Notes under the pieces: model-generated
What the model saw: the letters and a program-made list of their open reading frames with translations, nothing else
What the model was told of the DNA's origin: nothing
The model's database searches: none
NCBI GenBank assembly: GCA_027704905.1
Contig: CM051016.1
Span: 7,222,839-7,286,838 of the forward strand
Direction: 5' to 3'
DNA from: Muraenolepis orangiensis
Taxonomy: Eukaryota; Chordata; Actinopteri; Gadiformes; Muraenolepididae
DNA: 64,000 nt
Program-made: the position numbers and the translations under genes
Shown: positions 22,057 through 34,897 of the stretch, piece by piece
Layout: each line of letters opens with the position of its first letter
How positions within the stretch are numbered: the first letter of the stretch is position 1

Positions 22057-22531
22057 TACTGCCGGCACAGAAGTACTCCCCAGAGTCATTTGCCTCGGCC
22101 CTCAGACGTACCAGCGTTCCTCTCGTCACGCTCTCTCTCCTCATCTCAAACCGACCTTTGAACTCTGCCTACGTTGTAGCGTATCAGACCCACCTAGTTG
22201 TAGCATACAACCCACCTAGTTGTAGCATATCAGACTCAAAAGGTTGCTGCTGGGCCTTTGCTGCCGGTACCAAAGCATCGTGTTGAAATCGCTGTCATCG
22301 TGTTCACATTTGATCTCCACACGGGCGTTTTCCCAAAGTATTATGGGGTGGGATGGCTGGAATGTCACACAGTTGATCACACCTGTGTACAAAAAGCAGA
22401 GAGAGATAGAAAGTTATTTTTTTAAGAAAATACACAACATTAGTACATTTGATTAAAGGCAGAATTATGAGAGAAACTGTACATAGAAGTCGAAGAAAAG
22501 TCAGGACAACCCCAACCACTGCAAAAGACAT
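22057..22531 (-). pseudogene. TRBV: TRBV pseudogene (22.1 kb), CDR2 microduplication with stop
   Basis: Leader exon 22483-22531 (MSFAVVGVVLTFLRLL). The V exon 22057-22382 has VEIKCEHDDSDFNTMLWYRQ and, near its end, NDSGEYFCAGS. In the CDR2 region a roughly 22-bp unit (ATGCTACAACTAGGTGGGT) is tandemly repeated; it brings an in-frame TAG and the downstream part is in another frame. RSS: heptamer CACGGTG (22050-22056), 23 bp, then a poor nonamer CCATTCCCT. Both defects argue for a pseudogene. Confidence 0.85.
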
Positions 22532-22709
22532 CTTCTCCAAGTCGCTTTAAGACAGACGGAACAGTCAGACAAGTCGGTCCCCCTTCCAGAAGCCGTCTGT
22601 TTTGTTAAGACCAAGACACGCCCTCTCTTCCCTAGAACCGTTCATCGCCAACTCTAAAGAGAAGAGGAGGGTTTTGAGTGAGCACACCATCCCAACCCAC
22701 ATCACTGTG

Positions 22710-23306
22710 TTCACCGGCAGCGCAGAAGTACACGGCCGTATCCGCCACGGCGGCCTCCCGCAACACCAGTGCTCCCCTCAGCCCGCCCGTCATTTGGATC
22801 TTAAACCGCTCTTTAAGGCTGTCGGCTGTACCGGCTGCGTAGTTTGAACCCAGCAGGACCAAGGGGAGCGAGCCCCCCACTCCTCTTCTCTGCAGGTACC
22901 ACAGCATCACATACCGAGAGCTGTCGTCATGGCTACAGTTCATCACCACCGCCTGCTTGTCCGGCACGATCTGAGGGCCGGACATCTGAAACGTGACACA
23001 TTGGACCTCGACTGTCGAGGAAAACAAAAGTTAGGCTTGAGTTAGAAAAACGACATTTGCATCACGCTGACTCTCTTTAACACCACACTTTATCCACAGC
23101 GACTTTCACGTGAGACTGTGAACAATCAAAAGCAAACACTTGATAGGAGAGAATAGAGCTCTAAAGGAATGAAAAAAGGAAAGCAGCAGTAGTTTGAACT
23201 GAAATAACATACTTTCTAGATTAAAATAACAACAACCATATAGCAGCTTACACAGAGTGAGGATGGAGAGAATTCCTATCTCATGCAGTAAATGGCTGAC
23301 AATCAT
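22710..23306 (-). CDS. TRBV: TRBV gene (22.7 kb), intact
   Basis: Leader exon 23252-23306 (MIVSHLLHEIGILSILTL; GTAAGC donor). The V exon 22710-23011 follows a CGACAG acceptor. The domain has VVMNCSHDDSSRYVMLWYLQ and the end VADTAVYFCAAGE, all in one frame. RSS: heptamer CACAGTG (22703-22709), exactly 23 bp, nonamer ACTCAAAAC. Looks rearrangeable and in deletional orientation to D-J-C. The WYLQ in place of WYRQ or WYKQ is a small oddity. Confidence 0.93.
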
Positions 23307-24370
23307 TTCTGACGGGAAGATGGGCCGACTGATCAAGAAATTGGAGATTCTTTTTTTGTGTTTGTTGGGGAGGAAGGGAAGGGGAGCGGTATATTTTGAT
23401 TCTCTGACTGGTGTTTTGCTTCCACCTATCGGATAAAACGATCCAACTTCCAATATTACTGTACACCCCAGTAGTTGAGATCAAGCGTTTTCCCTGTTGG
23501 TCCTGTTGGTTGGTGTTCCTTATTTCTTTCCTTTTTGGTTCATTTCTATCTTTCTTAATATTGCAGCTCCCTGTATTTTAATTTTGTGTTTGTGTTGCAT
23601 GTAGGACAATCAGTTTAATAGTCTCAATTGCTGGTCTCTTGTGTAACGATGAATGCATCATTTTTAATAATAGTATTATGTAATTCATCATACTAAATAA
23701 TAAATATTTTTTTTTTTTTGGTTATTTATTGGCCCACACAGATATGTACGGATGTGGCCCACAGATATGAACCAAAAAAACGGAGGAAGTGAAAAGGTGG
23801 TCTGGAAACACGTTGAACTGAAAACTGAAAGAGCACACCTGCTTGTCCTGTTCTGTTGGTAGAAGTTTTCTCATGATGACGTCACCCTCAACATCCAATC
23901 ACAGGCTACACACCGCAGGGGTCTTGCTTTTCAGATTGAGATTCAGAGTTGGTTTATTCGTATATGGTACAGTGTACAATGTACAGTGAAATATTATAGC
24001 CAGCTCCAAAGATGTGCTGAAAAATAAATCTAAAATGACAAGAATACAAATACCCCAAATATTTCACCAATGTATATCTTTACATAATTGCGGGATTACG
24101 AATATAACAGTATAATTACAAATATAAAGTGTAAAGTGTAAAGTGTAGTTTTAATGCAGATAGTCATGGACTGTTATGTATGACGTCACGCCAAACACAG
24201 GACGCAGCAATGTGTGGCACAAGTCTACAGTCCTATAATACATCCTATAACACATGTATTACTATGTATTAAAACACGTGTGTGAAGCCAAAGAAATTGG
24301 CTATAATTGACTAGAATTTGTCCAGAATACAAGTGCAATATGATCATAAAGGTGATTTTGACCATTAATG
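23307..24370. other. Intergenic, no supported gene
   Basis: AT-rich DNA. At about 23935-24100 (GAGATTCAGAGTTGGTTTATT ... GTACAGTGAAATATT) there is a stretch that looks like the reversed 3' end of a retroelement. Nothing else seen. Confidence 0.4.
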
Positions 24371-24409
24371 TGTTTTTGTACGGGGACGCGCACACTTTGC
24401 GCCGCCGTG

Positions 24410-26521
24410 CCGCACGGCACCGCAGTAGTACACCCCGCTGTCATCCGAGGACACGTTTGCGATCGTCAGGTGGCAGTGGCTCTTCCCGTTCCCCTCCACA
24501 CTGAACCTGTGCTTGAACTCCGCTTCGAGGTTAGGGATGTGCGTGAAGATGTAACCTATCGGTACCAGTGGATCACCGAACCTCTTGTATCGGTACCATA
24601 GGAGATAGAAGACCTCCGTGTCGCCGTGGCTGCAGCTGAGGGTGACGGACGTCGCCTCTGACGTCACAACTGACCCGGTCTGGGTTACCTCGACCACGGA
24701 TGATGAAACACCTGGCTGGGATGAGATGGCTGGGGGACCAGGTGGTGTGATTTAATAATGATTTAATAATCGTATACAATAATAAATCAATAGAATAGGC
24801 TAAAGTGAATGACTATAGACCTGTGGCCCTCACCTCGATCGTTAGCAAATGCTTCGAGAGGTTGGTCAAGGACTTTATTTGCTCCGTGTTACCTACCACG
24901 CTGGACCCATGGCAATTTGCATATCGTCAAAATAGATCCACGGACGACGCAATTGCCATGGCCCTCCACACTGCCCTTTCCCACCTGGAGGGAAAGAACT
25001 GTTATGTGCGAATGCTGTTTGTGGACTACAGCTCAGCATTCAACACAATAGTTCCTGCCAAGCTCGACACCAAGCTGAGAGGTCTAGGCATACCCCCATC
25101 CATGTGCAGCTGGATACTGGACCTCCTGTCGGACCGCCGCCAGGTGGTGAGGATGGGCAGCACCACATCAGAGCCACTGACCCTCAACACGGGAGTCCCC
25201 CAGGGATGCGTGCTGAGCCCTCTCCTCTACTCCCTCTACACCCACGACTGCATGGCTATGCACAGCTCCAACGTCATCGTCAAGTTTGCTGACGACTCGA
25301 CAGTGATGGGCCTGATCGCCGGCGACGACGAGACAGCCTACAGGGAGGAGGTCGGATCGCTGGAGCAGTGGTGCCAGGAGAACAGCCTCGCCCTTAACGT
25401 CAAGAAGACCAAGGAGCTGATCGTGGACTTCAGGAGGCAGAGGGGAGAGCACAGCCCTATCTCCATCGACGGCGTTGCAGTAGAGAGGGTCAGCAGCTTC
25501 AAGTTCCTCGGCGTGCACATCTCCGAGGACCTCACATGGTCCACGCACACCACACACGTGGTGAAAAGGGCCCAACAACGCCTGTATTTTCTCAGGCGTC
25601 TGAAGAAATTCAGCATGGGCCCCCGCATCCTGAGAACATTCTACAACGGCACCATCGAGAGTGTTCTTACAGGGTGTATCACCGCCTGGTACGGGAACTG
25701 CACTGCACTCGAGCGCAGAGCGCTTCAAAGGGTGGTGCGGACGGCCCAGTATATCGTTGGAGGTGAGCTCCCCTCCCTCCTGGACATTTACAACCAGCGG
25801 TGCGTGGCCAAGGCCAAACGAATTATAAAAGACATTGCCCACCCCAGCCACGAACTGTACTCACTATTACCGTCAGGCAGGCGATACCGCAGTATCAAGT
25901 GTCGTACAAATAGGCTTAGAGATAGCTTCCACAGTCAGGCCATCAGGCTGCTGAACAAGGGCGTATAACATATAAATATGTATATTTTATTACATTGATT
26001 TATATATACATATTGCTCTTTTCTGTGCTGATTTTTGCATTTTATAAATTGCATTTTTATTTCAAATTTCAAATTTTTAACTTTATTCTATTTTTATTCT
26101 ATTTTTATCTATTTTTATCTTATTTTATAACTGCTGTCTGTCGTCGGGTATTGCACACAAGATTTTCACATCACTGCTTTATACTTGTGTAAACTGTGAA
26201 GTGACAATAAACTTGACTTGACTTGACTTGACTTGAAGTATATATATTTTCAATGTTTTGAGGCTAAATACGCACACAACAGGTGCACAACACAAATTAA
26301 CCAAAAGTAACCATGCGTTCAGTGCTAGGCTTTATATACTACTGGTAGATATTCATGAACACGAACAACATATAAAGAATATAATATAAATATAGAATAT
26401 AGAATAAGGTAAAAAAGTCTAAACTTATTTATAATCTGCATTTGTATATAAATTGTTAGTTTTATTATTTACCTGTCGCTAGTAGTACAAATAAAACGGA
26501 GGACATGTTTGTATCTTTCAT
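24410..26521 (-). CDS. TRBV: TRBV gene (24.4 kb), coding parts intact, leader intron invaded by a LINE
   Basis: The leader exon is at 26473-26521 (MKDTNMSSVLFVLLAT, GTAAAT donor). The V exon is at 24410-24711 after a CCAG acceptor: SSVVEVTQTGSVVTSEATSV, then LSCSHGD, LLWYRYKR and DDSGVYYCGAV. RSS: heptamer CACGGCG (24403-24409; two changes from CACAGTG), exactly 23 bp, nonamer ACAAAAACA (24371-24379). The leader intron is 1761 bp, versus about 100-240 bp in its neighbours, because a 1.4-kb LINE lies in it on the opposite strand. The gene could still splice. I pair this leader and exon because they are the nearest compatible ones on either side of the insertion. Confidence 0.85.
24805..26240 (+). 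mobile_element. 5'-truncated LINE (CR1/Rex1-like) with open RT frame
   Basis: An unbroken 387-codon frame (24805-25968) encodes most of a non-LTR reverse transcriptase: NDYRPVALTS, box A-like FVDYSSAFN (Asp about residue 74), VPQGCVLSPLLYSLY, and the catalytic FADD at about residues 161-164. After these come the thumb and LPSGRRYRSIKCRTNRL end. Endonuclease and N-terminal RT are missing, so it is a 5'-truncated insertion. The 3' UTR ends AAACTTGACTTGACTTG, a (ACTTG)n tail. The open frame implies a fairly recent insertion. It lies inside the leader intron of the minus-strand TRBV gene. A decayed relative is at 1604-2345. Confidence 0.93.
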
Positions 26522-27478
<957 letters not shown>

Positions 27479-27954
27479 GTGGTGCCCCAGGCTGAGAGGC
27501 ACAACGAAGCAACCTGCGTGGAAACAGCCTCCCTTGGGCCAAGTGGTGGAGGGACGCTACTACCCACATGAGCTCTTGGCAGGACCAGTAACTTCCCGCT
27601 CGATTAGCGGAATGCAGCACACCTGGAGGGGACCAGGGAGCCAATCAACAAGGCCGTGGCCTCGCATAAGAGGGAAACCAGGGAAGGGTGAAAGGTAAGA
27701 GGTTGCGTTCAGCATGAACGAAACATGGAACCAAGAGACGTGTTGTTAAAGTAATCCTTATTTCCCTTTTCCCAGGTGCGTGAGGCCTGACCAACTCCAT
27801 CCAGACGATACCTCTAACCTGGCGGACATTTAGTTTTAGTTATCTTTATTCCCTTTTCCCCTACCCCCACCTTTTGATTAAATAAAATACCTTTGTAAGC
27901 ACCTGCTCCCGCTGTCGTCCTCCGTCTACCCCGGGCGCACGCCACAATTAATCC
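27479..27954 (+). mobile_element. Possible solo LTR, plus orientation
   Basis: From GTGGTGCCCCAGG to GCACGCCACA the segment has LTR-like order: a CATAAGAGGG TATA-like site (about 27665), AATAAA (27881-27886) and a CA end. The left end merges with the (CA)n array, so the TG start and target duplication cannot be seen. Could be another kind of interspersed repeat. Confidence 0.35.
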
Positions 27955-29330
27955 AGATCTTTAACTACAAACTAAATCGCATCGCAGAATAAATACACAT
28001 GAGATTAGAATACTATTATAATCCAAAATGCCTGAATGTTCCATCATTCATCATCCTCATGTTATTATCAGATCAGTATAAGCAGTATAACATGGTGAGT
28101 CTTTACATAGAAATACAAGGTATTTCAATGTACAGAATGACCATGGTACTTATGATGATAAAACACAGAAAGCAGGGAGGTGATACCTTGTTCTGTTCCC
28201 AGCAGCCGCAGAATCATAATATTAATAATAACAACGGTGGACATGTTGAACACAAAACAACAAACTACCGACAAAAGAAACCTTGGAGTCAAAGTAACTC
28301 TGTGATTCTGCTTCTGTTTGGTTTGAGGGGGAAGGAGACTCTGCTTCTTCTTAGTGAATGTGTTGCTGCTGCCCCCTGCTGTTTTGTTGCAGTTGCACAT
28401 ACTAGCCATCAACCTAGCCCTAGAAGTAGCCACTGTCTGTTACCCTGACGCTAACCGTAACATTAGCCTTAACCCCAACTCTAGCCCTAACCCTAAGAGT
28501 CGGCACTGCGCGTCTAGTTTCAGCTACTTGTAACTGATGTAGAGATGCCTCTCTCCTCACTATTTACCAATATTAACCTTGTTTAATCCTGTGTGTTTAT
28601 GCTTAAAAGTTGAGTGTTTATTTACGTTTGAAACAGAGATTAATGTGATTGTTTGGTAACTTTGTTTGGGCTTGAACTCACAACCTCCGGCATGAGAGGC
28701 GGCATTCTAACGAGAGATGCTAAAACTAGCTTCAATGCTAGAACATCTTTTTAGGCGTCAGGTGGTGAGGTTTACCACTATACAGCACCACCTGCTGGCG
28801 TCCACTACACTTGTACATAATAATATAAAGTCAAGTTATATATCTTAGTAATTTCTGTAGCTTAGTCACATGGAGAGCAGCATAATTGTAATACATTGGT
28901 GGCTACCGACAATGACCGGACAGGCAGACGGGGGAGATGAATTTTGGAGATTTATCCTCTCAACTGGGACATAATGACGGCCACGGTCACATGAATCACG
29001 GTCACATGAATGCCGATGCCTTCTCTCGGAGATCGTCCAGCTGATGAGAACACAGGCCCCACAGATTAACACCATGCACTCAGCGCCATCTGTGTGCTTG
29101 CATCTGTACCTTGAGCCAACTCTAAACTACCTGATCTCCTGGAGACCCCATCTCCTTCACATGGACCCTGGACCCTAGCCCTCAAAATGTCCCTTTTCTC
29201 CTTTATCCTTAATTAGTATTCCCTCGTCCTACTGTGAACAAAAATAACTATGGGGGGGAGATAATTTTTTATGTTATTGTGACGACGCATACCGCTTAGA
29301 TCACTAGTTAGACGGGACATTATTCTGTGT
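27955..29330. other. Intergenic, no supported gene
   Basis: AT-rich; contains a short stretch of degenerate CTAACCCTAACC words (28445-28500) and otherwise nothing I can support. Confidence 0.4.
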
Positions 29331-29335
29331 GCTTT

Positions 29336-29530
29336 GTGTGCATTGGGCTGCGTGTCTTATGTGTGCATTGGGCTGCGTGTCTTATGTGTGCATTGGGCTG
29401 CGTGTCTTATGTGTGCATTGGGCTGCGTGTCTTATGTGTGCATTGGGCTGCGTGTCTCATGTGTGCATTGGGCTGCGTGTCTTATGTGTGCATTGGGCTG
29501 CGTGTCTTATGTGTGCATTGTTTTGTGTGT
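29336..29530. repeat. 25-bp minisatellite, ~8 copies
   Basis: The unit GTGTGCATTGGGCTGCGTGTCTTAT repeats almost perfectly about 7-8 times (one unit has CTCAT). Because 25 is not a multiple of 3, all frames are open and repetitive, which creates spurious Cys-rich frames. Confidence 0.97.
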
Positions 29531-29879
29531 CTTTTGTTGAGTGCCCTCTTAGACGTGTGGTGCTCATCTTTGATTTATTTGTTTTATCTTGTGTGGTTAT
29601 TTTGAACGTGTTCAGTCCATGTGATTATGGGTGTGTGGTCTGTCCCCTCTGTGCTGGGCCATGCCCATGTTTAATAGAACCCCGTGAGATTAAAGCCATT
29701 TACTTTTGGTATACAGTCTTTTCCTCTCATTCATTCATTTGAACACCTTCTAGTGGGGAAACATTGGCTATGAATATTTCATTCCTCACAAGCTCATATT
29801 AAGGGTTTTACTCCTCCTACACAGGAGGTGGCGCTGTATAAATAAAGTAAGCCCTGGGCTTGTGTAGGTCACATGTGTT

Positions 29880-29998
29880 ATTGTAGAACTTCTGATCCAG
29901 CAGTTCTCCTGTGTTATTGTAGAACTTCTCATCCAGCAGTTTAACTGTGTTAGAGCATAACTTCTGATCCAGCAGTTAAGATGTGTTATAGTAGAACT
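29880..29998. repeat. GTAGAACTTCTGATCCAGCAGTT minisatellite, left part
   Basis: About four copies of a 36-38-bp unit (GTGTTATTGTAGAACTTCTGATCCAGCAGTTCTCCT). It continues at 34898-35015 beyond the hAT insertion, so the transposon entered this array. Confidence 0.9.
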
Positions 29999-30701
29999 CA
30001 GTGGTGGCTTATTTTTCACCAGGGGGGGCTATACCATTTTTTTCTTTTTTTACAATTGCATATTATGCAATTATTATGCAATTATTACATATTGTAAATT
30101 ACATTATATACAATTACTTTTTGTATTGAAATGTCGCCCTTCTGTCCATCACTTTCATCATGGCCACGCAAAGCCAACTCAAAAGCCCCACAAAACTGTA
30201 CTCTATTATTTAGCATAAAATATGCCGTTTTTTTATTTTTATTTGTACAGGAATTTTGCTCTTCTCTCCTTCTGGGTGGCAAACCTCTCAATGACCTTAT
30301 TATTAAAGTCAGGAATGTCCCTGACAAGTTTCTTCTCCATGGAGAGCATAGCCAGAGCATTGAGGCGATCCTGTGACAGGGTGTTTCTCAGGAAGGTCTT
30401 GATCCTCTTCAAAGTTGAGAAGCACCTCTCAGATTCAGCTGTTGTCATGGGTGTGGTGATGAGGATCCTGAGAAGACTGACAGTCTCTGTGAATGTGCTC
30501 TGAAGGTTGTTCTCCATGAAAAACTGGTACAGCGACACTGCACCACTGCAAGTCTTGAAGTCGCTGGTGTCATATATGAGCGACAGTTCCGTTTTTAGCT
30601 TGGCCTTGTTCAACATGTTGTACGCCTGCAATGTAGTTTCAAGTGCTGCTTCAGGGAACTTCTCGCTGTGTTGTGGGAACATCTCTCCATGCAACAGTGT
30701 T

Positions 30702-31206
30702 CAGTGGCGTAGCGGAGGCCCCCGCACCGCGGGGGGTGCGGGGGCCTCCGCTAGCCCCTGAGCTTAGGAGGCCCCCACCCCCAGGCCCCCCCCCCCTCCC
30801 TGCTATGTTGCTAGGCACCAGGGCTGGACTGGCCATCTGGCATACCTGCCGGCCCGGCCGAAAGCTACCATCGAACGGCACATAAATCGAAAGCTACCAT
30901 CGGACTTCACGATCGCGACAACCCCCCCCCCCCTGACTCCGATCGCAACCCCCACCCCCCCCCCCCTTTGACTTTACGATCGCAAACCCCCCCGTTGGAC
31001 TTCACGATCGCGACAACACAGTACAACAGTGTACACATGAGTTCCTACTGACCTATACTGTTTACAAAAGATGCCTGAAAAAATAAACATTTAAAAAAGT
31101 GGCCGCGATGTCTATCCCATGTCACTCTATTATTGATTTAGGGGAGGGGGCGGGGCCCCATGGTCCGACCTGCGGGGGAGCCCCGAAATATTGCGCAACG
31201 CCACTG
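30702..31206. mobile_element. Nested hAT MITE, 505 bp
   Basis: Inverted termini CAGTGGCGTAGCG and the reverse complement of CAGTGGCGTTGCG; flanking 8-mers ACAGTGTT (30694-30701) and CCAGTGTT (31207-31214) match at 7 of 8. The left end carries a long near-perfect inverted repeat (GGAGGCCCCCGCACC / GGTGCGGGGGCCTCC), and the middle has poly-C runs around repeated ACTTCACGATCGCGACAAC units. It splits the transposase frame of the host hAT. Confidence 0.85.
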
Positions 31207-31431
31207 CCAGTGTTGCGCTGATGAGGTGCTGGGTGAAGGAGAGCCGCTCCTTGGTGTGCATAAGGATGGTATCACAAACCTGTAAGAGATATACCATTAT
31301 CAAAAATAGCAAGGTTTTAACAGCATTACTCCTAATGGAGCTTCACAGCATGTTCCATCTCCTGGTCTTTAACTCTCTACTGGTTTGCACAACAAAGCAA
31401 GGTTTAGAGTGGCATTTCAATAAATAAACGC

Positions 31432-32336
31432 AATGCCAACGTCACCGCGGTGGCCCGATCTTGCAGAATTGCCCTCTACAACATCCGCAGGATCCGGCCC
31501 TTCCTCACACGTGAAGCGGCGCAGATCCTGGTCCAAGCGCTCGTCATCACCCGCCTCGACTACTGCAACTCTCTCCTGGCGGGACTCCCCGCCTCTGCAA
31601 CCAAGCCCCTCCAACGCATCCAGAATGCAGCAGCACGCCTGGTATTCAATCTACCGAAATTCTCCCACGTGACCCCTCTCTTCCGCGATCTCCACTGGCT
31701 TCCGGTAAATGCTCGCATCAAATTCAAGACTCTGGTGCTGACCTTTAGGGCAGTCAATGGAACTGCCCCAGCCTACCTCCAGGCGTTGGTCAAACCCTAC
31801 ATCCCAGCCAGAGCGCTCCACTCAACTTCTGCCAGGCGACTTGTTCGACCTTCACTAATGTCAACCAAACATCGCTCGTCCAAAACCCAGCTCTTCACGG
31901 CTCTGGCTCCACAGTGGTGGAATGAACTCCCGTCTCATGTCAGGACGGCAGAGTCCCTCGCCAGCTTCCGCAAGAGACTCAAGACCCACCTGTTCAGAGT
32001 CCACCTGGACTCTCCTTGAACCCTCCTTCTCCTTCGTGAAACCCCTAAACTTGCTTAAGTCCTGACATTAATAGCTCTTAGCATGTTGTATATGTTAGCA
32101 AGTGTATATCCTTAATGTTGATAACACGCTCTTATCACAGCTACTTAAGCAGGTGACCTAGCAGTACGAAATTGTGTTATTCATCATCTTGTTAAAATGA
32201 ATACTTGTGAACTACTGTATTTTTATGTTTGCGTACCCCAGTGTTATGCTATTGTCTGCTTCAACTAATGTACACCTTGTAAGTCGCTTTGGATAAAAGC
32301 GTCTGCCAAATGCCCTAAATGTAAATGTAAATGTAA
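31432..32336 (+). mobile_element. 5'-truncated L2 LINE
   Basis: A plus-strand frame (31450-32019) encodes the C-terminal part of an L2-type ORF2: CRIALYNIRRIRPFLTREAA, ITRLDYCNSLLAGLP, IQNAAARLVFNLPKF, LHWLPVNARIKFKTL, and ESLASFRKRLKTHLFRVHL. The 3' UTR ends with the L2 hallmark GTAAGTCGCTTTGGATAAAAGCGTCTGCCAAATG and a (TGTAAA)n tail. The open frame and intact tail suggest a young insertion, later than the hAT it sits in. Confidence 0.95.
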
Positions 32337-34897
32337 ACCACATATGTTCTGTTACATGTGAGGAGGCCTTTTTGTAACTGCTCTGACAAACCTGGAATCT
32401 ACAAAAATAGTAAACAAAAATCTGAATGCCAATATATACATTGCAGACTGCCTGCTGCATCATTCCACCATTGTGGCAATATGCTATCCTGTGTGCAGTG
32501 TCGCTTTAGGTTTTATTTTGGCTACATACCACAATCACTGAAAAATATTCTAGGGCAAACACTGGCAGATCACAACCTCTGCAGCCTCTGGCCTCTGTGG
32601 TTCTCCTGCTCCCAGCCTCCTCCGTCTCTTGATGGCCTCCTGCGGCTGGTCACATGCACTAAGAGAGGAAATGGAGGCCCTGGTCCAAAAGATAAAGTTT
32701 AGGTTGCTAACTTGCCATCAAACTCATTCATGTGCAATTATATTCATTGTGTGCAATATACTCATTGTTGTTTACAGTATATATATATATAATTAACTTT
32801 AAACTAGGGCTGCTCGATTATGGCAAAAATCATAACCTTGATTATTTTGGTCAATATTGATATCACGATTATTAAATACGATTATTCATTGACTTTGAAA
32901 ACATCCATTTATGAAAACAACTAGGTTTACTCTATAATTGACCCGGTGGACACCTGAATAAGCCTGTTATTACAAACTGTGTTTATTACTACTTTACCTG
33001 CATTATTAATAATAATGCAGATAAAGTAGTAATAAACACATTTGGATAATAATTGATTATCCAAATCTGAGAGTCTCTTCTCTTTCCCTTTTAAATACTA
33101 AAGCAAATATAAATGTGATGTGATACATGATATTCATTCACTTTGATGACGTGGCACATTCAGACTGTGATGAGGAACTGATTTTTACTAAAAGCTTTGT
33201 CAGCCAAAATATAGTTATTTACCTGATCGTTTGCATGCTGTCTGTGAACTTGTGGACAAGTCCTTTAATGAAGACGGGGTCAATGTTCCTCTTCTGCAGC
33301 TGGTTGAATAACATGATCCTGTGGAACAATTCCAGGAAAAAACAAAAATCCTGGTCTTCAAGCATCCTCACAAAGCCCCCAGCCTCTCTGACTGTTACAG
33401 GATCAAAGTTCACAGAGTCCTCCCTGATGGTCTGGAAACACTTGAGGAGGTCATCCTTTTGTTCATACACAGTGTTTACTGCGCGACTGTGGAAGTTCCA
33501 CCGTGTTGTCGAGGCTCTGGGGAGTCTGTGCGCCACCACTTGGTCGAGCACTGCGGTTCGCTTGGGTGACCTGGAGAAGAAGGCAGAAAATCCACCAATG
33601 TCTGGTTCAGCTGATGTGCATAGCAGTGCACGTAGTGTGCATTCCCCTACACATCCATTACCTTCCGCTGCACTCCGCCAGTGGCTCCCCTCATAACAGA
33701 AGCCCCGTCGTGAGCTTGGGCCATAAGTTTAGCCTTTTGTCCATTTGGGAGTATGGTGCTTAGCCTCTCCAGAAGCGCTGTAGCGATTGTGTCCGCAGTT
33801 GACTTCTCGATTGTTATAAACTCGAAAAACCGCTCTTGTACTACACTTTTAGCGTCGATGTAGCGTAGCACAAGCACGCAAGATTCGTCATGCCCACGCA
33901 AAGCCAACTCAAAAGCCCCACAAACCTTGACACAGTCGATTATTTAGCATAAAATATGCCGGTTTTTGTCCACCTCCTCGTTGTGCTTCCTCACGGCAAT
34001 CCTGTGGCCTTCGTCCAGCTGCGTAGCAATGTTCACTCTGCCTAGCGTGCCTAGCTTCATAGCGTTGTCCATGTGCGCCCTGGTGTTCTCATGCTTCCTC
34101 ACTTTCTCAGACAGGTGCTTCATATCCCTCACTCCAGTTGTTGTCCATGTTACATCTGTCCCCCTCGTTGTTTTAAAAAGCAAGCAAGGAAAGCAAAATA
34201 AGGCATTAGCATGAGTGCATCCAGCTAGCCAGGCCTTTCTGGTGTACCAGCTACGAGAGAAGCCTCGTGTATAGGTCTTCCCTTTGTCACTAGCTGCCTG
34301 TTTGATAAAAATATCAGGTTGATCTGGGCCCAGATCTTTCACCTTAAGTTTGTCCGCCAAACTTCTTCTCTCAAACGGCTCCTGAATGTTAGGGACCGGG
34401 TTGAGTCTTGGGGTAGTGCTCACGCTCGCCATTGTTGAACTAGTAGTAAATGGCGCCCACAGAGACAGAGTGTTTCTCAGGCATATGTGACGCACACAAA
34501 TGACGAAGTCCGTGGGGCGATTTGAAAGCGTTTTGAGGACGCTGATTGGCTACATTTTATGTCACTCGTTTATATCTTGAATCAGCAATTGGCTAAACTG
34601 CTACAGAGACCCGCCTCCGTGGGGCAATTTGAAAAGCGCCCCAGCAGCATCGTCATACAAATGCGCCCTTAAGGCTGCAGTGTACTAGGCATATGTGTAC
34701 TAGGAAAAGCATATTATGTTGCACAAATTATTTTAAAATCATATTTTACACATATTTCTGGGTGCATTCCACACACATATTGACAATTGATATATATATT
34801 ATTATTATATATTATTTTTTTAATTTTTAATTTTTTTTTGTGCGAGTGGTTTGGGGGGGGCGGCGACCCATCGCCCCCTATGGGCCAGCCGCCACTG

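Larger units (their letters stand above)
30239..34434 (-). pseudogene. hAT transposase (ZMYM1-like/DUF4371 style), interrupted
   Basis: N-terminal piece 33944-34434 begins MASVSTTPRLNPVPN and contains a TTF-type zinc-finger region (FSRSWYTRKAWLAGC, NALFCFPCLLF, KHENTRAHMDN). The middle pieces 33647-33907 and 33219-33551 have ALRGHDES, MAQAHDGASVMRG and STTRWNFHSRAVNTV. The C-terminal piece 30239-30701 has TAESERCFSTLKRIKTFLRN, the hAT dimerisation motif. The chain is broken by stops (for example after HILC), by a MITE just before MHGEMFPQH and by the L2 insertion. It is no longer able to encode a single protein. Confidence 0.85.
29999..34897 (-). mobile_element. hAT DNA transposon, 4.9 kb, with perfect 8-bp target duplication
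   Basis: The ends are inverted repeats (CAGTGGTGGCT on the left; the reverse complement of CAGTGGCGGCT on the right), with the identical 8-bp duplication GTAGAACT at 29991-29998 and 34898-34905. Inside, on the minus strand, lie pieces of a hAT transposase. A 505-bp hAT MITE (30702-31206) and an L2 LINE (31432-32336) have jumped into it. The termini are thus complete but the gene is disrupted. Confidence 0.93.

Noticed and set aside
25168..25851. 227-codon minus-strand frame
   Set aside because: It is the antisense shadow of the LINE reverse transcriptase on the plus strand.
28440..28500. CTAACCCTAACC telomere-like words
   Set aside because: Only a few degenerate units; too short to be an interstitial telomere or a chromosome end.
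29327..29742. Cys-rich repetitive frames that look like a secreted repeat protein
   Set aside because: A 25-bp repeat read in three frames gives the same pattern; no splice, signal or conservation evidence.
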